Source: Amycolatopsis antarctica
GTDB taxonomy: Bacteria; Actinomycetota; Actinomycetes; Mycobacteriales; Pseudonocardiaceae
Assembly (NCBI RefSeq): GCF_002262875.1
Contig: NZ_NKYE01000021.1
Coordinates: 1-64,000 of the forward strand
Reading direction: 5' to 3'
DNA length: 64,000 bases
Shown piece by piece: positions 23,867 through 32,217 of the stretch. A program made the position numbers and the translations under genes. Every line of letters begins with the position of its first letter. Position 1 is the first letter of the stretch. The notes under the pieces are model-generated. The model made no database searches and was not told the origin of the DNA. It saw only the letters and a program-made list of their open reading frames with translations.

Positions 23867-25183
23867 TCAGAACAGAAGTTGCGCGATCGCGTAGATGACC
23901 ACCCCGGCGAGCGCGCCGACCACCGTGCCGTTGATCCGGATGAACTGCAGATCCCGGCCGACCTGCAGTTCGATCTTGCGCGAGGTCTCCTCCGCGTCCC
24001 ACCGTTCCACCGTGTCGGTGATGATCGTCGTGATCTCACCGGAGTAGTTGCGCACGACGTACGCCGCCGCACCCTCGACCCATCCGTCCACTTTGGACCG
24101 CATGGCGTCGTCGGACATCAGCTTGCCGCCCAGGCTCTCCAGTCCCGCGCGTACCCGCTTGCGCAGCTCGCTCGACGGGTCCTCGGCAGCCGTCAGCAGC
24201 ATCTCCTTCGCCGTAGCCCACGCCGAACCGATCAGCTTCTGCACCTCGTCGTGCTCGATCACCTGCTGCTTGACCTGCTCGGCCCGCGCCATCGTGTCCG
24301 GGTCGGTCTGCAGATCCTGCGCGAACTCCACCAGGAACTTGTCCACCGCCAGCCGCATCGGATGGTTCACGTCGGTCTTCACCGCCCACGCGAACGCCAG
24401 CACCTCGCCGTACACCTTGTCGGCCAGCATCTCGTCCACGAACTTCGGCGACCACGTCGGCGCCCGGTCCGACACCACCCGCAACATCGTCTGGTGGTTG
24501 TCTCGCACCCACTCGTAGGCGCGATCGCACATGAGGTCCACGAGCTTGTGATGCGCCCCGTCGGAGAACACCCCGCCCAGCAACTTGCCCAGTGGCGGCC
24601 CCCACGGCTGGTCCACCACCCGGCGCACCACCGCCTGCTCCATCACGGCCTGCACGTCCTCGTCCCGCAGCACCGTCACAGCGCCGCGCACGACCGTCGA
24701 CAGCTCCGCCGTCACCCGCTCCGAGTTCTCCGGCTGCGACAGCCAGCCGCCGAGCCGCCTCGACATGTCGAGGCGGTGCAGCTTGTCGCGCACCACGTCC
24801 TCGGCCAGGAAGTTCGAACCGACGAAATCGCCGAGGCTGCGCCCCAGCGTGTCCTTCTTGCGCGGGATGATGGCCGTGTGCGGGATCCGCAGCCCCAGCG
24901 GATGCCGGAACAACGCCGTCACCGCGAACCAGTCGGCGAGCGCACCGACCATGCCCGCCTCCGCGGCCGCCCGCACGTAACCGACCCAGCCGGGCCAGCC
25001 CGCGGACTGCGCCCAGCTCGCCAACAGAAAGACGACACCCGCCCCGACCAGGAACGACAGTGCCACCAGCTTCATCTTCCGCAGACCGCGCTGCTTCGCC
25101 TCGTCGTCCGCGAGGCCGCCCGCGAGCCCGCCGGGGGGCCGTGCCGGGCTACTCGTGTTACTCGCCGTCAGTTGCTCCACCAC
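23867..25183 (-). CDS. DUF445 family membrane protein
   Basis: The product is 438 residues. An N-terminal membrane helix (VALSFLVGAGVVFLLASW) is followed by the family signature GALADWFAVTALFRHPLGL and IPHTAIIPRKKDTLG. A long helical domain predicted to be membrane-peripheral follows, and a C-terminal membrane helix (GTVVGALAGVVIYAIAQLLF) ends the protein. This is the YjiN/DUF445 architecture and length. Function is not established in the family. It marks the change from accessory to core-type gene content. Confidence 0.85.
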   Translation of the reverse strand: MVEQLTASNTSSPARPPGGLAGGLADDEAKQRGLRKMKLVALSFLVGAGVVFLLASWAQSAGWPGWVGYVRAAAEAGMVGALADWFAVTALFRHPLGLRIPHTAIIPRKKDTLGRSLGDFVGSNFLAEDVVRDKLHRLDMSRRLGGWLSQPENSERVTAELSTVVRGAVTVLRDEDVQAVMEQAVVRRVVDQPWGPPLGKLLGGVFSDGAHHKLVDLMCDRAYEWVRDNHQTMLRVVSDRAPTWSPKFVDEMLADKVYGEVLAFAWAVKTDVNHPMRLAVDKFLVEFAQDLQTDPDTMARAEQVKQQVIEHDEVQKLIGSAWATAKEMLLTAAEDPSSELRKRVRAGLESLGGKLMSDDAMRSKVDGWVEGAAAYVVRNYSGEITTIITDTVERWDAEETSRKIELQVGRDLQFIRINGTVVGALAGVVIYAIAQLLF

Positions 25184-25209
25184 CCCATTGTCCGTGAGGA
25201 TCAGCCAAC

Positions 25210-26379
25210 ATGCGCGAACCCGCTCTCGTTCCCCGGCTCCGGCCGTTCACCTCGACCATCTTCGCGGAGATGACGGCACTCGCCGTCCGCACCGGAGCGG
25301 TCAACCTCGGCCAGGGATTCCCGGACACCGACGGTCCCGCCGGAATGCTCGACGCCGCACGTGACGCCCTGTACGGCGGCGCCAACCAGTACCCGCCCGG
25401 ACCCGGACGCCCCGAGCTGCGGCAGGCCATCGCAACGCACCGTTCGCGCTACGGCACGCACTACGACCCGGACACCGAGATCCTGGTCACCGCCGGCGCC
25501 ACCGAGGCGATCGCCGCCTCCCTGCTGGCACTCACCGAGCAGGGCGACGAGGTGATCGTCATCGAGCCCTACTACGACTCGTACGCCGCCGCCGTCGCCA
25601 TGGCAGGCGCCACCCGCCGCGTCGTCTCCCTCACCGAAACCAGTGACGGCGGCCGGTTCGCCCTCGACGTCGGCGCCGTCCGCGCCGCCGTCACGCCGCG
25701 AACCCGCGCGATCCTGGTGAACTCGCCGCACAACCCCACCGGCACCGTGTTCACCCGCGCCGAACTGGAAGCGCTCGCCCTCGTCTGCGTCGAGCACGAC
25801 CTGATCGCCGTCACCGACGAGGTGTACGAGCACCTGGTCTTCGACGACGCCGAGCACATCCCGCTCGCCACCCTGCCCGGGATGCGGGAGCGGACCGTGA
25901 GCATCTCCAGTGCGGGCAAGACGTTCAACTGCACCGGCTGGAAGATCGGCTGGGTCTGCTCCACACCCGAACTCGTCGGCGCGGTGAAGGCCGCCAAGCA
26001 GTTCCTCACGTTCGTCTCCGGCGGACCGCTGCAACCCGCCGTCGCGTACGCCCTCGACCACGAACTCGGCTGGGTGGAGGACCTGCGGAAGTCACTCGCC
26101 GGGAAACGGGACCGGCTCGCCGCGGGCCTCACCGAAGCCGGATTCGCCGTCCGCCCGTCCGCCGGGACCTACTTCGTCTGCGCCGACGTCCGCCCGCTCG
26201 GGTTCACCGACGCCGCCGACCTCGCGTTCCGGTTACCCGAACAGGTCGGCGTCGCGGCCGTCCCGGTGCACGTCTTCACCGACCATCCCGACGACTGGCG
26301 GCACATGCTGCGCTTCGCCTTCTGCAAGCGCGACGAGGTGCTGGACGAAGCCGTCGCCCGCCTGCACACACTGACCTGA
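25210..26379 (+). CDS. class I/II PLP-dependent aminotransferase (DapC/kynurenine-aminotransferase-like)
   Basis: The product is 389 residues. Fold type I motifs are all present: NLGQGFPDTDGP, QYPPGPGRPELRQAIA, TAGATEAI, NSPHNPTGT, TDEVYEHLVF, and the PLP Lys in SSAGKTFNCTGWKIGW. The substrate-side Arg is in MLRFAFCK. The mycobacterial homologue Rv0858c is annotated as N-succinyldiaminopimelate aminotransferase (DapC), but close relatives act on kynurenine or methionine, so the substrate is uncertain. It starts 26 bases from the divergent DUF445 gene. Confidence 0.85.
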   Translation: MREPALVPRLRPFTSTIFAEMTALAVRTGAVNLGQGFPDTDGPAGMLDAARDALYGGANQYPPGPGRPELRQAIATHRSRYGTHYDPDTEILVTAGATEAIAASLLALTEQGDEVIVIEPYYDSYAAAVAMAGATRRVVSLTETSDGGRFALDVGAVRAAVTPRTRAILVNSPHNPTGTVFTRAELEALALVCVEHDLIAVTDEVYEHLVFDDAEHIPLATLPGMRERTVSISSAGKTFNCTGWKIGWVCSTPELVGAVKAAKQFLTFVSGGPLQPAVAYALDHELGWVEDLRKSLAGKRDRLAAGLTEAGFAVRPSAGTYFVCADVRPLGFTDAADLAFRLPEQVGVAAVPVHVFTDHPDDWRHMLRFAFCKRDEVLDEAVARLHTLT

Positions 26380-26384
26380 CCGGA

Positions 26385-26936
26385 TCAGCAGAGGTCGGAC
26401 GCCTCGAAGCCCGCGGCGACCAGGCGCCTGCGCATCCGGTCGAAACACCGTCGCCGCAACGGCCCCACGCTGCCCGGTGCGACGCCGATCTCCGCCGCGA
26501 GCTGCGCGTACGTCAGCTCCGGGCGGTTCACCAGCAACGTCAGCAGCCGGCGTTCGTTCTCGGGCTCCGCTTCAGCCGCCCGCCAGAACGCCGCCGCCCG
26601 CTCGGCCGCCAGCGCCCTGACCTCCGGCGAGGCCGAGGCGTCCGTGGCGGGCTCCGGCGGTGCGGGAATCTCACGCCGTCGCTGCGCCAGCAGCCGCAGC
26701 GACTGCCTGCGCGCCGTGGTCACCAGCCAGCCCGGCAGGGAAGCCGGTTCGCGCAGCGTCGGCAGCGCGTCCGCGAGCGTCGCCCAGGTCGTCTGGCAGA
26801 CGTCGAGCGCGTCCGCCTCACCCAGCCGGTACCCCCGCGCGACGCGCAACAGCAACGACGTCGTCTCGCGTACCAGCGACGCCCAGGCCAGCTCGTCGCC
26901 GCGCCCGGCCCTGCGCACCACCTCGGCCAGATCCAT
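26385..26936 (-). CDS. RNA polymerase sigma factor, ECF-like
   Basis: The product is 183 residues from the ATG ending at 26936, with AGAGG about ten bases upstream. Region 2 contains DELAWASLVRETTSLLLRVA and DALDVCQTTWATLADALPTL, with the W-x-x-L of region 2.4. Region 4 contains LTYAQLAAEIGVAPGSVGPL plus RRRCFDRMRRRL. The length and the two-domain layout fit extracytoplasmic-function sigma factors. No anti-sigma gene is adjacent. It converges on the aminotransferase gene with a 5-base gap. Confidence 0.8.
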   Translation of the reverse strand: MDLAEVVRRAGRGDELAWASLVRETTSLLLRVARGYRLGEADALDVCQTTWATLADALPTLREPASLPGWLVTTARRQSLRLLAQRRREIPAPPEPATDASASPEVRALAAERAAAFWRAAEAEPENERRLLTLLVNRPELTYAQLAAEIGVAPGSVGPLRRRCFDRMRRRLVAAGFEASDLC

Positions 26937-27060
26937 TCCGGCCACCACCTCTCGTTCTCCGACCGCTCGTCACGGCCCGTCGCATCCGGCTACCGCTACA
27001 GACGGGCGACAAGCGGGATACGCTCCGCGAACAGCGAGGTCAGAACGAATTTGAGTAGTA

Positions 27061-27107
27061 ACCCGCATAGCCGGTGCGCGGGTGTCACCGAATCGAGTCG
27101 GCACACC
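27061..27107 (+). other. two short hairpins in the interval before the secreted repeat protein gene
   Basis: ACCCGC (27061-27066) pairs with GCGGGT (27078-27083). A second hairpin uses GGTGT / ACACC (27081-27107) with an inner CCGA / TCGG. They lie within the 367-base interval 26937-27303. I compared the interval with the ydaO/c-di-AMP riboswitch pattern that often precedes actinobacterial wall-protein genes and did not find it. Confidence 0.25.
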
Positions 27108-27303
27108 CTGAGTAACCTTGCGCCTGGCGGATGCCCGGGGCCGGTAGCTCTGTTGCGCCGTACGGGGTGGATCGCACGGCAGCGAGGTGGAACACTCGCG
27201 AAGAATGCTAGAAATATCGCAGTCCCGGGGGATGTGACCAGGTCATACAGCCCCGGCAAGATCAGCGGAATCCTTGCCGACGCGCGGACGGTGGTGGTGG
27301 GCG

Positions 27304-28647
27304 GTGAGCAGTACCGAACCGGCGTGCCCCGCCGTCCACACGCTGTCGCGGCCGCTGGCCAGGATGTTCGCATTCGTGCTCGCCGCCGCCGGTGCCTGGC
27401 TGCTCGGTGCCGTCTTCGCGGCGACCGCCTCCGCCGAGTCGACCGGTCCGCTCGACGGTCCGGCGGCCCCGGAGGTCACCGCGCCCGCCGTCGCTGAACC
27501 CCGCCCGCCCGAGGCGGCGGTTCCCGAGCCGCACGGCGACGAACCGCACGGCGACGAGCTACCCGGCGACGAGCCGGCGGGAGACCAGCCCGCTGCGGAC
27601 GGCGCGAGCCAGGACGGTGCCGGCCAGGACGGTGCCGAGTCCGCCCCCAGCACGCTCCCGGCCACCGGCGCAGCCGCGGGGAACCCGAAGCCGGAGGCTC
27701 CAGCGGGCACCCCAGCAGCGGAAACCCCGGCGGCGGGCGACGAAGCCGGCCAGGTCTCCGCGAGCACGACCAGCGCCCCGGCAACCGCGGACGCCGTGAC
27801 CGCCCCGGTGACCACAAGTACGCCGGCCACCGCAAGCACCCCGGCCACAAACGTCGCGGCCGTGCCGGACCGGCCCGCCGCCAAGCCCGGCCTCCTCGGC
27901 GGCCTCGCGGGCACGCTCGGCGGGGTCAGCGACACCATCAACAGCACGCTCGGCGGGGTCACGAACACGGTCAACGGCACGCTCAGCGGGGTCAGCGACA
28001 CCATAAACGGGGCGCTCGGCGGGATCGCCGACGTGCTGCCCGTTCACATCACGCCGCCCCGCCTGCCGAACATCCAGCTCCCGACGCTGCCGGAGTTCCC
28101 CCGCCTGCCGAATCTGCCGAAGCTGCCCGGTTTCCCCGAGTTGCCCGGCCTGCTGCCGGACGGCCCCGGCGCACCGGACGTGCCCGGGCCAGGCGTTCCC
28201 GGTGGGACGCCCCCCGTCGCCGGACCGCCACCGGCGACCCCGGATGAGGCACTCCCCGCACCCGCCCCGGCCGCACCCCCTTCGACCGCGGGCACCACGA
28301 CGCCGCAGGGCTCCGCGTACCTGCGCACCGTGTCGGCGGCCGAACAGCACGGCGCGAAGTCGCTGACCGCGCAGGCCCCCGCCGAGCGCGGTGACGACGG
28401 CACCCGCGCGGGCGGCGGCTCGTCCGGTGGTTCGGGCGAACGTCCCAGTCCGGTGTCGCCGTGCGCACCGGCCACCTCGACCTCTCACGCGGGACCCGGC
28501 CACGACACCGGATCGGGCAGGCCGCAGCACGCCGTGCTCGCCGCCGCCGCGGACCTCACCCAGCTTCGGCTGATGGGCACCAGCCGCGACCACTCGGCTG
28601 ACGGTGCGGGCAGGGACTCCGGCCTGCCGACGACGTCCCCCGACTGA
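27304..28647 (+). CDS. secreted Ala/Pro-rich repeat protein
   Basis: From the GTG at 27304 (the frame is open from 27274) the product is 447 residues. A signal peptide (FAFVLAAAGAWLLGAVFA, cleavage near ASAES) is followed by an acidic Pro/Ala-rich segment with GDEPHGDELPGDEP repeats. At about 205-250 there are four copies of an 11-residue unit of type TLGGVSDTINS. A Leu-Pro-Phe-Pro repeat follows (LPEFPRLPNLPKLPGFPELP). The rest is disordered, with two C-terminal membrane-avoiding segments. It is probably a wall-associated extracellular protein; no sortase signal is seen. Family not recognised. Confidence 0.65.
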   Translation: MSSTEPACPAVHTLSRPLARMFAFVLAAAGAWLLGAVFAATASAESTGPLDGPAAPEVTAPAVAEPRPPEAAVPEPHGDEPHGDELPGDEPAGDQPAADGASQDGAGQDGAESAPSTLPATGAAAGNPKPEAPAGTPAAETPAAGDEAGQVSASTTSAPATADAVTAPVTTSTPATASTPATNVAAVPDRPAAKPGLLGGLAGTLGGVSDTINSTLGGVTNTVNGTLSGVSDTINGALGGIADVLPVHITPPRLPNIQLPTLPEFPRLPNLPKLPGFPELPGLLPDGPGAPDVPGPGVPGGTPPVAGPPPATPDEALPAPAPAAPPSTAGTTTPQGSAYLRTVSAAEQHGAKSLTAQAPAERGDDGTRAGGGSSGGSGERPSPVSPCAPATSTSHAGPGHDTGSGRPQHAVLAAAADLTQLRLMGTSRDHSADGAGRDSGLPTTSPD

Positions 28648-28693
28648 CGCCGAACCCGGTCGCCGCAGGCGATCCACGTCCAGTTCAAGATCA

Positions 28694-29132
28694 ACTTCAG
28701 TGTTCCGTGCCGCGGGTACCGCGAAGTCGTTGACCTGAAGTGTCCCGGGGTTTCCCACACCGATCACCGAACTTCCCGCTCGGCCGACCGCGTCCGGCCG
28801 TGTCGGGCCCTCGGTCCCGGTGCCGCGTTGCCCCCGCGGCACCGGGACCACCCCGAGCACGTATCCGGACGCCGCCGCTCACCGCGCCGAGCGGCGGCAC
28901 ACACCCCGGATACGTCCAGTCGCAGGCGCTTCCCGGCACGTCGAGGGGCGGTGCCGGGAAGCCGCCGCGACGAACCCGCTCCAACCGGAGCCGGGAGAAC
29001 ACAAGCCGGTGCGCTGGACGCGCGGCCCGCTCCGTCCCTGGAGTCGCGGGTACGCGCTCCCAGCGCACCGGCTTCTCCATGCCCGCCCGAGCTGCCGCCC
29101 GCACATCCGCCCCGAATGTCCGGCGGCAGCTC
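28694..29132. repeat. array of successive hairpins between convergent genes
   Basis: Six inverted repeats follow one another. ACTTCAG / CTGAAGT (28694-28741) encloses CGCGG / CCGCG. GGTCCCGGTGCCGCG pairs with its complement at 28813-28849, loop 7. ACGTATCCGG / CCGGATACGT (28859-28915) encloses GCCGCCGCTC / GAGCGGCGGC. GCTTCCCGGCAC pairs at 28928-28962. AAGCCGGTGCGCTGG pairs at 29003-29074, with a further CCCGC / GCGGG inside. GAGCTGCCGCC pairs at 29089-29132 and runs into the stop codon of the MocR gene. All stems listed are perfect. This 483-base stretch without a gene (28648-29130) is therefore densely structured: multiple terminators, a structured RNA, or REP-like repeats. Confidence 0.75.
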
Positions 29133-30621
29133 AGGCCACCGGCACGTCCCAGCGCCCGGCTCCCGAACCACGGACGGACGTCCAGGCGATACCGAGCCGC
29201 CGCACCGCCTCGGCGAGCCGGTCCGCGGGCTGGGCGAAGGGCAACCGCATCCAGCGTTCGAGGCCGCCGTGCGCGGCGAAACGTGAGCCGGGTGCGAGGT
29301 GCACGCCGTGACCACCTGCCGCGACCGCGAGCCGCGTGCTCATCGCCTCCGGCAACCGGCACCACAGTGAAAGTCCGCCCTCGGGTACCCGGAACGTCCA
29401 GTCCGGCAGATGCGTGCGGACGGCGCCGACAAGGGTGTCGCGCAGCAGCCGGATCTCCTCCCGGCGTTGTCGCAGCACCGGTTCCTGGTCGGCGAACAAC
29501 TCGGCGAGCACGAGCTGATCCAGTACCGGCGAACCGAGGTCGACGGAGAAGCGGGCGGTGCTGAGCCTGCCGATCAGCTCGTTCGACGCACGGATCCAGC
29601 CGAGGCGCAGCCCGCCCCAGTACGACTTCGATGCCGAGCCGACGGTGATCGTCCAGTCCGGGGCGAACGCCGCGAGCGGAGGCGGACCGTCCAGCGGATC
29701 ACCCGTGAGATCGAGTTCCACCAGCGTCTCGTCGACGACGGTAGGGGTGCGCGAGCGGGCCAGCACCGAGCCGAGCCGCTGCCTGCCCTCCGCGTCGAGC
29801 CGCAGCCCCGTCGGGTTGTGGAAGTCGACGTTCAGGTAGGCCAGCCGGGGCCCGGCCTGCCGGAGCGCGGCCTCGATCCCGGCGAAATCCCAGCCCGCCG
29901 GGATCGCCGTGGCCACTTCGCCGGGTCCCTCGGCGTCCCCGATGAACGGCCCGATCCCGACCGGCACCGTGATCGCGTGCGAGGCGCGGATGGCTTCGAG
30001 TGCGTTGGGATAGCTGGGCTGCTCCACCAGCACCCGGTCGCCGGGGCCGGCGAGCATCCGCAGTGCCACGACGAATGCCTGGTGCGCGCCGTTGGTGATC
30101 ATCACCTGCTTGCGGGTGGTCGGCAGGCCGCGCGCGGTGTACCGCTCGGCGATACGTTCCCGCAGATCGCGCAGGCCGAGGTCGCAGTAGCCGTGCCGGG
30201 CGAGTTCCTCGCCGAGGTGCCGTCGTGACCGGTCCACCGCGGCGGTCAGCCCGGGCACGGCGTTCGGCGAGGCGCGGGCGAGGTCGATCGCCTCCTCGGT
30301 GACCGGCAGCCCCGGTTCGCGGGTGCCGCTGGGCGAGGTCACCCAGGAGCCGGCGCCGCGCCTGCTGGCGACCAGTCCGTCCTCCCGCAACCGGTCCAGT
30401 GCGGTCACCACGAGCGTTCGGCTCACGTCCAGCGCATCGGCCAGTTCGCGTTCGGCGGGCAGCCTGGTCCCGGTGGGCAGTTGACCGTCGAGCACCTGGA
30501 GCTCCACGGCGGCGGCGAGATCCGCGGCCCCGCGCCGGGAACCGTTCTGCCGCCAATTCCCGAGCAGGCCGGCCAACCGGGTGCCCGATACCCGTCCACC
30601 TGGCGGGATCTGCGTCGTCAT
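29131..30621 (-). CDS. MocR-type regulator (GntR helix-turn-helix fused to aminotransferase-like domain)
   Basis: The product is 496 residues. Residues 30-100 form a GntR winged helix (LPTGTRLPAERELADALDVS, RTLVVTALDRLREDGLVASR). Residues about 120-480 form a fold-type-I aminotransferase domain with TNGAHQAF, EQPSYPNALEA, NVDFHNPTG, VVDETLVELDL and the PLP Lys in VGSASKSYWGGLRLGWIR. MocR proteins use the PLP domain as a sensor. The divergent neighbour is a YczE-like membrane protein, a known MocR partner family, so it probably regulates that gene. Confidence 0.85.
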   Translation of the reverse strand: MTTQIPPGGRVSGTRLAGLLGNWRQNGSRRGAADLAAAVELQVLDGQLPTGTRLPAERELADALDVSRTLVVTALDRLREDGLVASRRGAGSWVTSPSGTREPGLPVTEEAIDLARASPNAVPGLTAAVDRSRRHLGEELARHGYCDLGLRDLRERIAERYTARGLPTTRKQVMITNGAHQAFVVALRMLAGPGDRVLVEQPSYPNALEAIRASHAITVPVGIGPFIGDAEGPGEVATAIPAGWDFAGIEAALRQAGPRLAYLNVDFHNPTGLRLDAEGRQRLGSVLARSRTPTVVDETLVELDLTGDPLDGPPPLAAFAPDWTITVGSASKSYWGGLRLGWIRASNELIGRLSTARFSVDLGSPVLDQLVLAELFADQEPVLRQRREEIRLLRDTLVGAVRTHLPDWTFRVPEGGLSLWCRLPEAMSTRLAVAAGGHGVHLAPGSRFAAHGGLERWMRLPFAQPADRLAEAVRRLGIAWTSVRGSGAGRWDVPVA

Positions 30622-30681
30622 AAGTCCAATTGTTCCCCATTGGCTATGGATAGACCAGCCAAAGATGCGGATAGTGACGGT
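30622..30681. promoter_or_regulatory. divergent MocR/YczE control region
   Basis: CCAAT (30627-30631) and ATTGG (30639-30643) form one dyad; TTGGCT (30640-30645) and AGCCAA (30657-30662) form a second that overlaps it. They sit between the start of the MocR gene and the likely start of the YczE gene. If YczE began at the ATG at 30646, only 24 bases would separate the two genes, which supports the downstream GTG at 30682 as the real start. Confidence 0.4.
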
Positions 30682-31326
30682 GTGGCTCGCTCAAACACCC
30701 GGTCCGTGGACCTCCGTCCGGTCGGCGTCACCGTCGACCCCGCGCGGCGGCTGACCCAGCTCACCCTCGGTCTCGCCCTCTATGGCGCCAGCCTGGCGAT
30801 GCAGACCCGCGCCGCGCTCGGCCTGAGCCCGTGGGACGTGCTGCACGAGGGCCTGACGAAGCTGACCGGACTGAGCTTCGGCACCATCACGGCGATCGCC
30901 TCGATCGGCGTGCTGCTGCTGTGGATCCCGCTGCGCCAGCGTCCCGGGATCGGCACCGCCGCGAACGTCGCGATCATCGCCGTGACCGTCGACCTGGTCC
31001 GGCTCGTCCTTCCCGAGCAGCACGAGCTGGGCTGGCAGATCACGCTGCTGGTCGGCGGCATCGTGCTGAACGGCGTGGCGACCGCCGTCTACGTCGGCGC
31101 CCGCCTCGGCCCCGGCCCGCGCGACGGCCTGATGACCGGACTGGCGGCGCGTACCGGCTGGTCGGTACGGGTGGTGCGCAGCCTGATCGAGCTGACCGCG
31201 CTGGCGGGTGGCTGGGCGCTCGGCGGCACCTTCGGCGTCGGCACCGTGCTCTACGCCCTCGCCATCGGCCCGATGATCCAGGCCTTCCTGCCGATGGTCA
31301 CCTGGCGGGACCGGCGGCGCGGCTGA
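30646..31326 (+). CDS. YczE/YitT-like integral membrane protein
   Basis: The product is 226 residues from the ATG at 30646, or 214 from the GTG at 30682. Membrane segments are QLTLGLALYGASLAMQTRAA, FGTITAIASIGVLLLWIP, GTAANVAIIAVTVDLVRLVL, ITLLVGGIVLNGVATAVYVG and TALAGGWALGGTFGVGTVLY. The family signatures LGLSPWDVLHEGL and ARLGPGPRDGLMTGL are clear. YczE-like proteins of MocR pairs are putative transporters of unknown substrate. Confidence 0.8.
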   Translation: MDRPAKDADSDGVARSNTRSVDLRPVGVTVDPARRLTQLTLGLALYGASLAMQTRAALGLSPWDVLHEGLTKLTGLSFGTITAIASIGVLLLWIPLRQRPGIGTAANVAIIAVTVDLVRLVLPEQHELGWQITLLVGGIVLNGVATAVYVGARLGPGPRDGLMTGLAARTGWSVRVVRSLIELTALAGGWALGGTFGVGTVLYALAIGPMIQAFLPMVTWRDRRRG

Positions 31327-31333
31327 CCGGAGA

Positions 31334-31419
31334 GTGCTGCGGGTCGGCTCGTCTGCCTGCGGGGCGGTGTCGTAGGCGGGCCGGGGTTGGTGCTGCGGGT
31401 CAGCTCGCCTGCCTGCGGG
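31334..31419 (+). repeat. imperfect 30-bp direct repeat, period 56
   Basis: The copies 31334-31363 and 31390-31419 match in 28 of 30 positions (each begins GTGCTGCGGGTC). The second copy contains the end and stop of the ClpN-domain gene. The first lies just after the stop of the YczE gene. A short duplication of the gene end is the simplest explanation. Confidence 0.7.
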
Positions 31420-31942
31420 CCAGTGCCGAACGCAGGTCGAGGTAGCCGATCTCGTGGGCGGCGAGGACGTCGGCGACCGCCCCCGTCCCGTTCAGCAGCG
31501 CGAGCAGGACGTGCTCGGTGCCGATGCTGCGGTCGCCGAGCGCGATCGCCTCGCCGAGTGTGCGTTTCAGGGTCAGCTTCGCCTCCCGGTCGAACGGGAG
31601 GTGCCCTCGGCGTCGTCCGGGTTCGCGTGGCCGGGCGAGTGCGCCGGGGCCGTGCTCACGCTCGACCGCGTCGACGACCTGCCGCACGTCGATGCCGAGT
31701 TCGCCGAGTGCCCGCGCGTCGGCGGGGCCGAGTCCCGCCTGCCGCCGGATCCGGTCGAACTCGGCGGCGAGCGTCCGGTCGCCACCGAGCCGGTCGGCCA
31801 GGTAACGGGCGGCGTAACCCTGCCCGTCGAGCAGGGCGAGCAACAGGTGCTCGGCACCGATCTCGGGTGCGTGCGCGGCCCTGGCGGACTCCTGCGCGCC
31901 GACCACCGCGAGCCGCGCGTTCCGTGAGAAGCGTTCGAACAT
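31400..31942 (-). CDS. double Clp N-terminal-domain protein
   Basis: The product is 180 residues from the ATG ending at 31942, with GGGAGG nine bases upstream. Two ClpN repeats are visible: FSRNARLAVVGAQESARA with GAEHLLLALLDG, and LTLKRTLGEAIALGDRSI with GTEHVLLALLNG. There is no AAA+ domain, so it is an adaptor-like or ClpC-related protein rather than an unfoldase. It is the second gene of a widespread actinobacterial pair with a small HTH protein; their stop and start are 2 bases apart. Confidence 0.8.
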   Translation of the reverse strand: MFERFSRNARLAVVGAQESARAAHAPEIGAEHLLLALLDGQGYAARYLADRLGGDRTLAAEFDRIRRQAGLGPADARALGELGIDVRQVVDAVEREHGPGALARPREPGRRRGHLPFDREAKLTLKRTLGEAIALGDRSIGTEHVLLALLNGTGAVADVLAAHEIGYLDLRSALARRQAS

Positions 31943-31944
31943 GG

Positions 31945-32160
31945 CTACCTCCCGTGCTTCTTGTGCACCGCCTGCTTGCTGACGCCGAGCTCGGTGGCGA
32001 TCTCCTGCCACGACCAGCCCCGCACCCGCGCACTGCGGACCTGTACGGCTTCGAGTTGTTCCAGCAGTCGCCGCAGTGCCGCGACGGCGCGCAACCCGAC
32101 GGCGGGGTCGCGGTCGCCGGCGCTGGTGGCGAGGCTCGTGGCATCCGTCATGTCCGTCAA
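31945..32160 (-). CDS. small helix-turn-helix protein paired with the ClpN protein
   Basis: The product is 71 residues. After a helical N-terminus (LRAVAALRRLLEQLEAVQV) comes a helix-turn-helix with RGWSWQEIATELGVSKQAVH and the ending KKHGR. The recognition helix is at residues about 57-68. It is the upstream member of the ClpN pair and probably regulates it. Confidence 0.8.
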   Translation of the reverse strand: MTDMTDATSLATSAGDRDPAVGLRAVAALRRLLEQLEAVQVRSARVRGWSWQEIATELGVSKQAVHKKHGR

Positions 32161-32217
32161 CTTACGTTGACGTGACGCCCGTCGTCAACCCCGGTTGACG
32201 GCTACTACTGTCGGGGC

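Noticed and set aside
23198..25273. A 691-codon open frame on the plus strand
   Set aside because: It is the antisense of the clear DUF445 gene plus the HEPN gene; its translation is His/Arg-rich with no domain.
26937..27303. A possible c-di-AMP (ydaO-type) riboswitch before the secreted protein gene
   Set aside because: The conserved GGGGGA and pseudoknot segments of that riboswitch were not found; only two short hairpins are visible.
28740..29564. A 274-codon plus-strand frame over the hairpin array
   Set aside because: Low-complexity Arg/Pro/Ala translation that runs antisense into the MocR gene; the DNA is better explained by inverted repeats.
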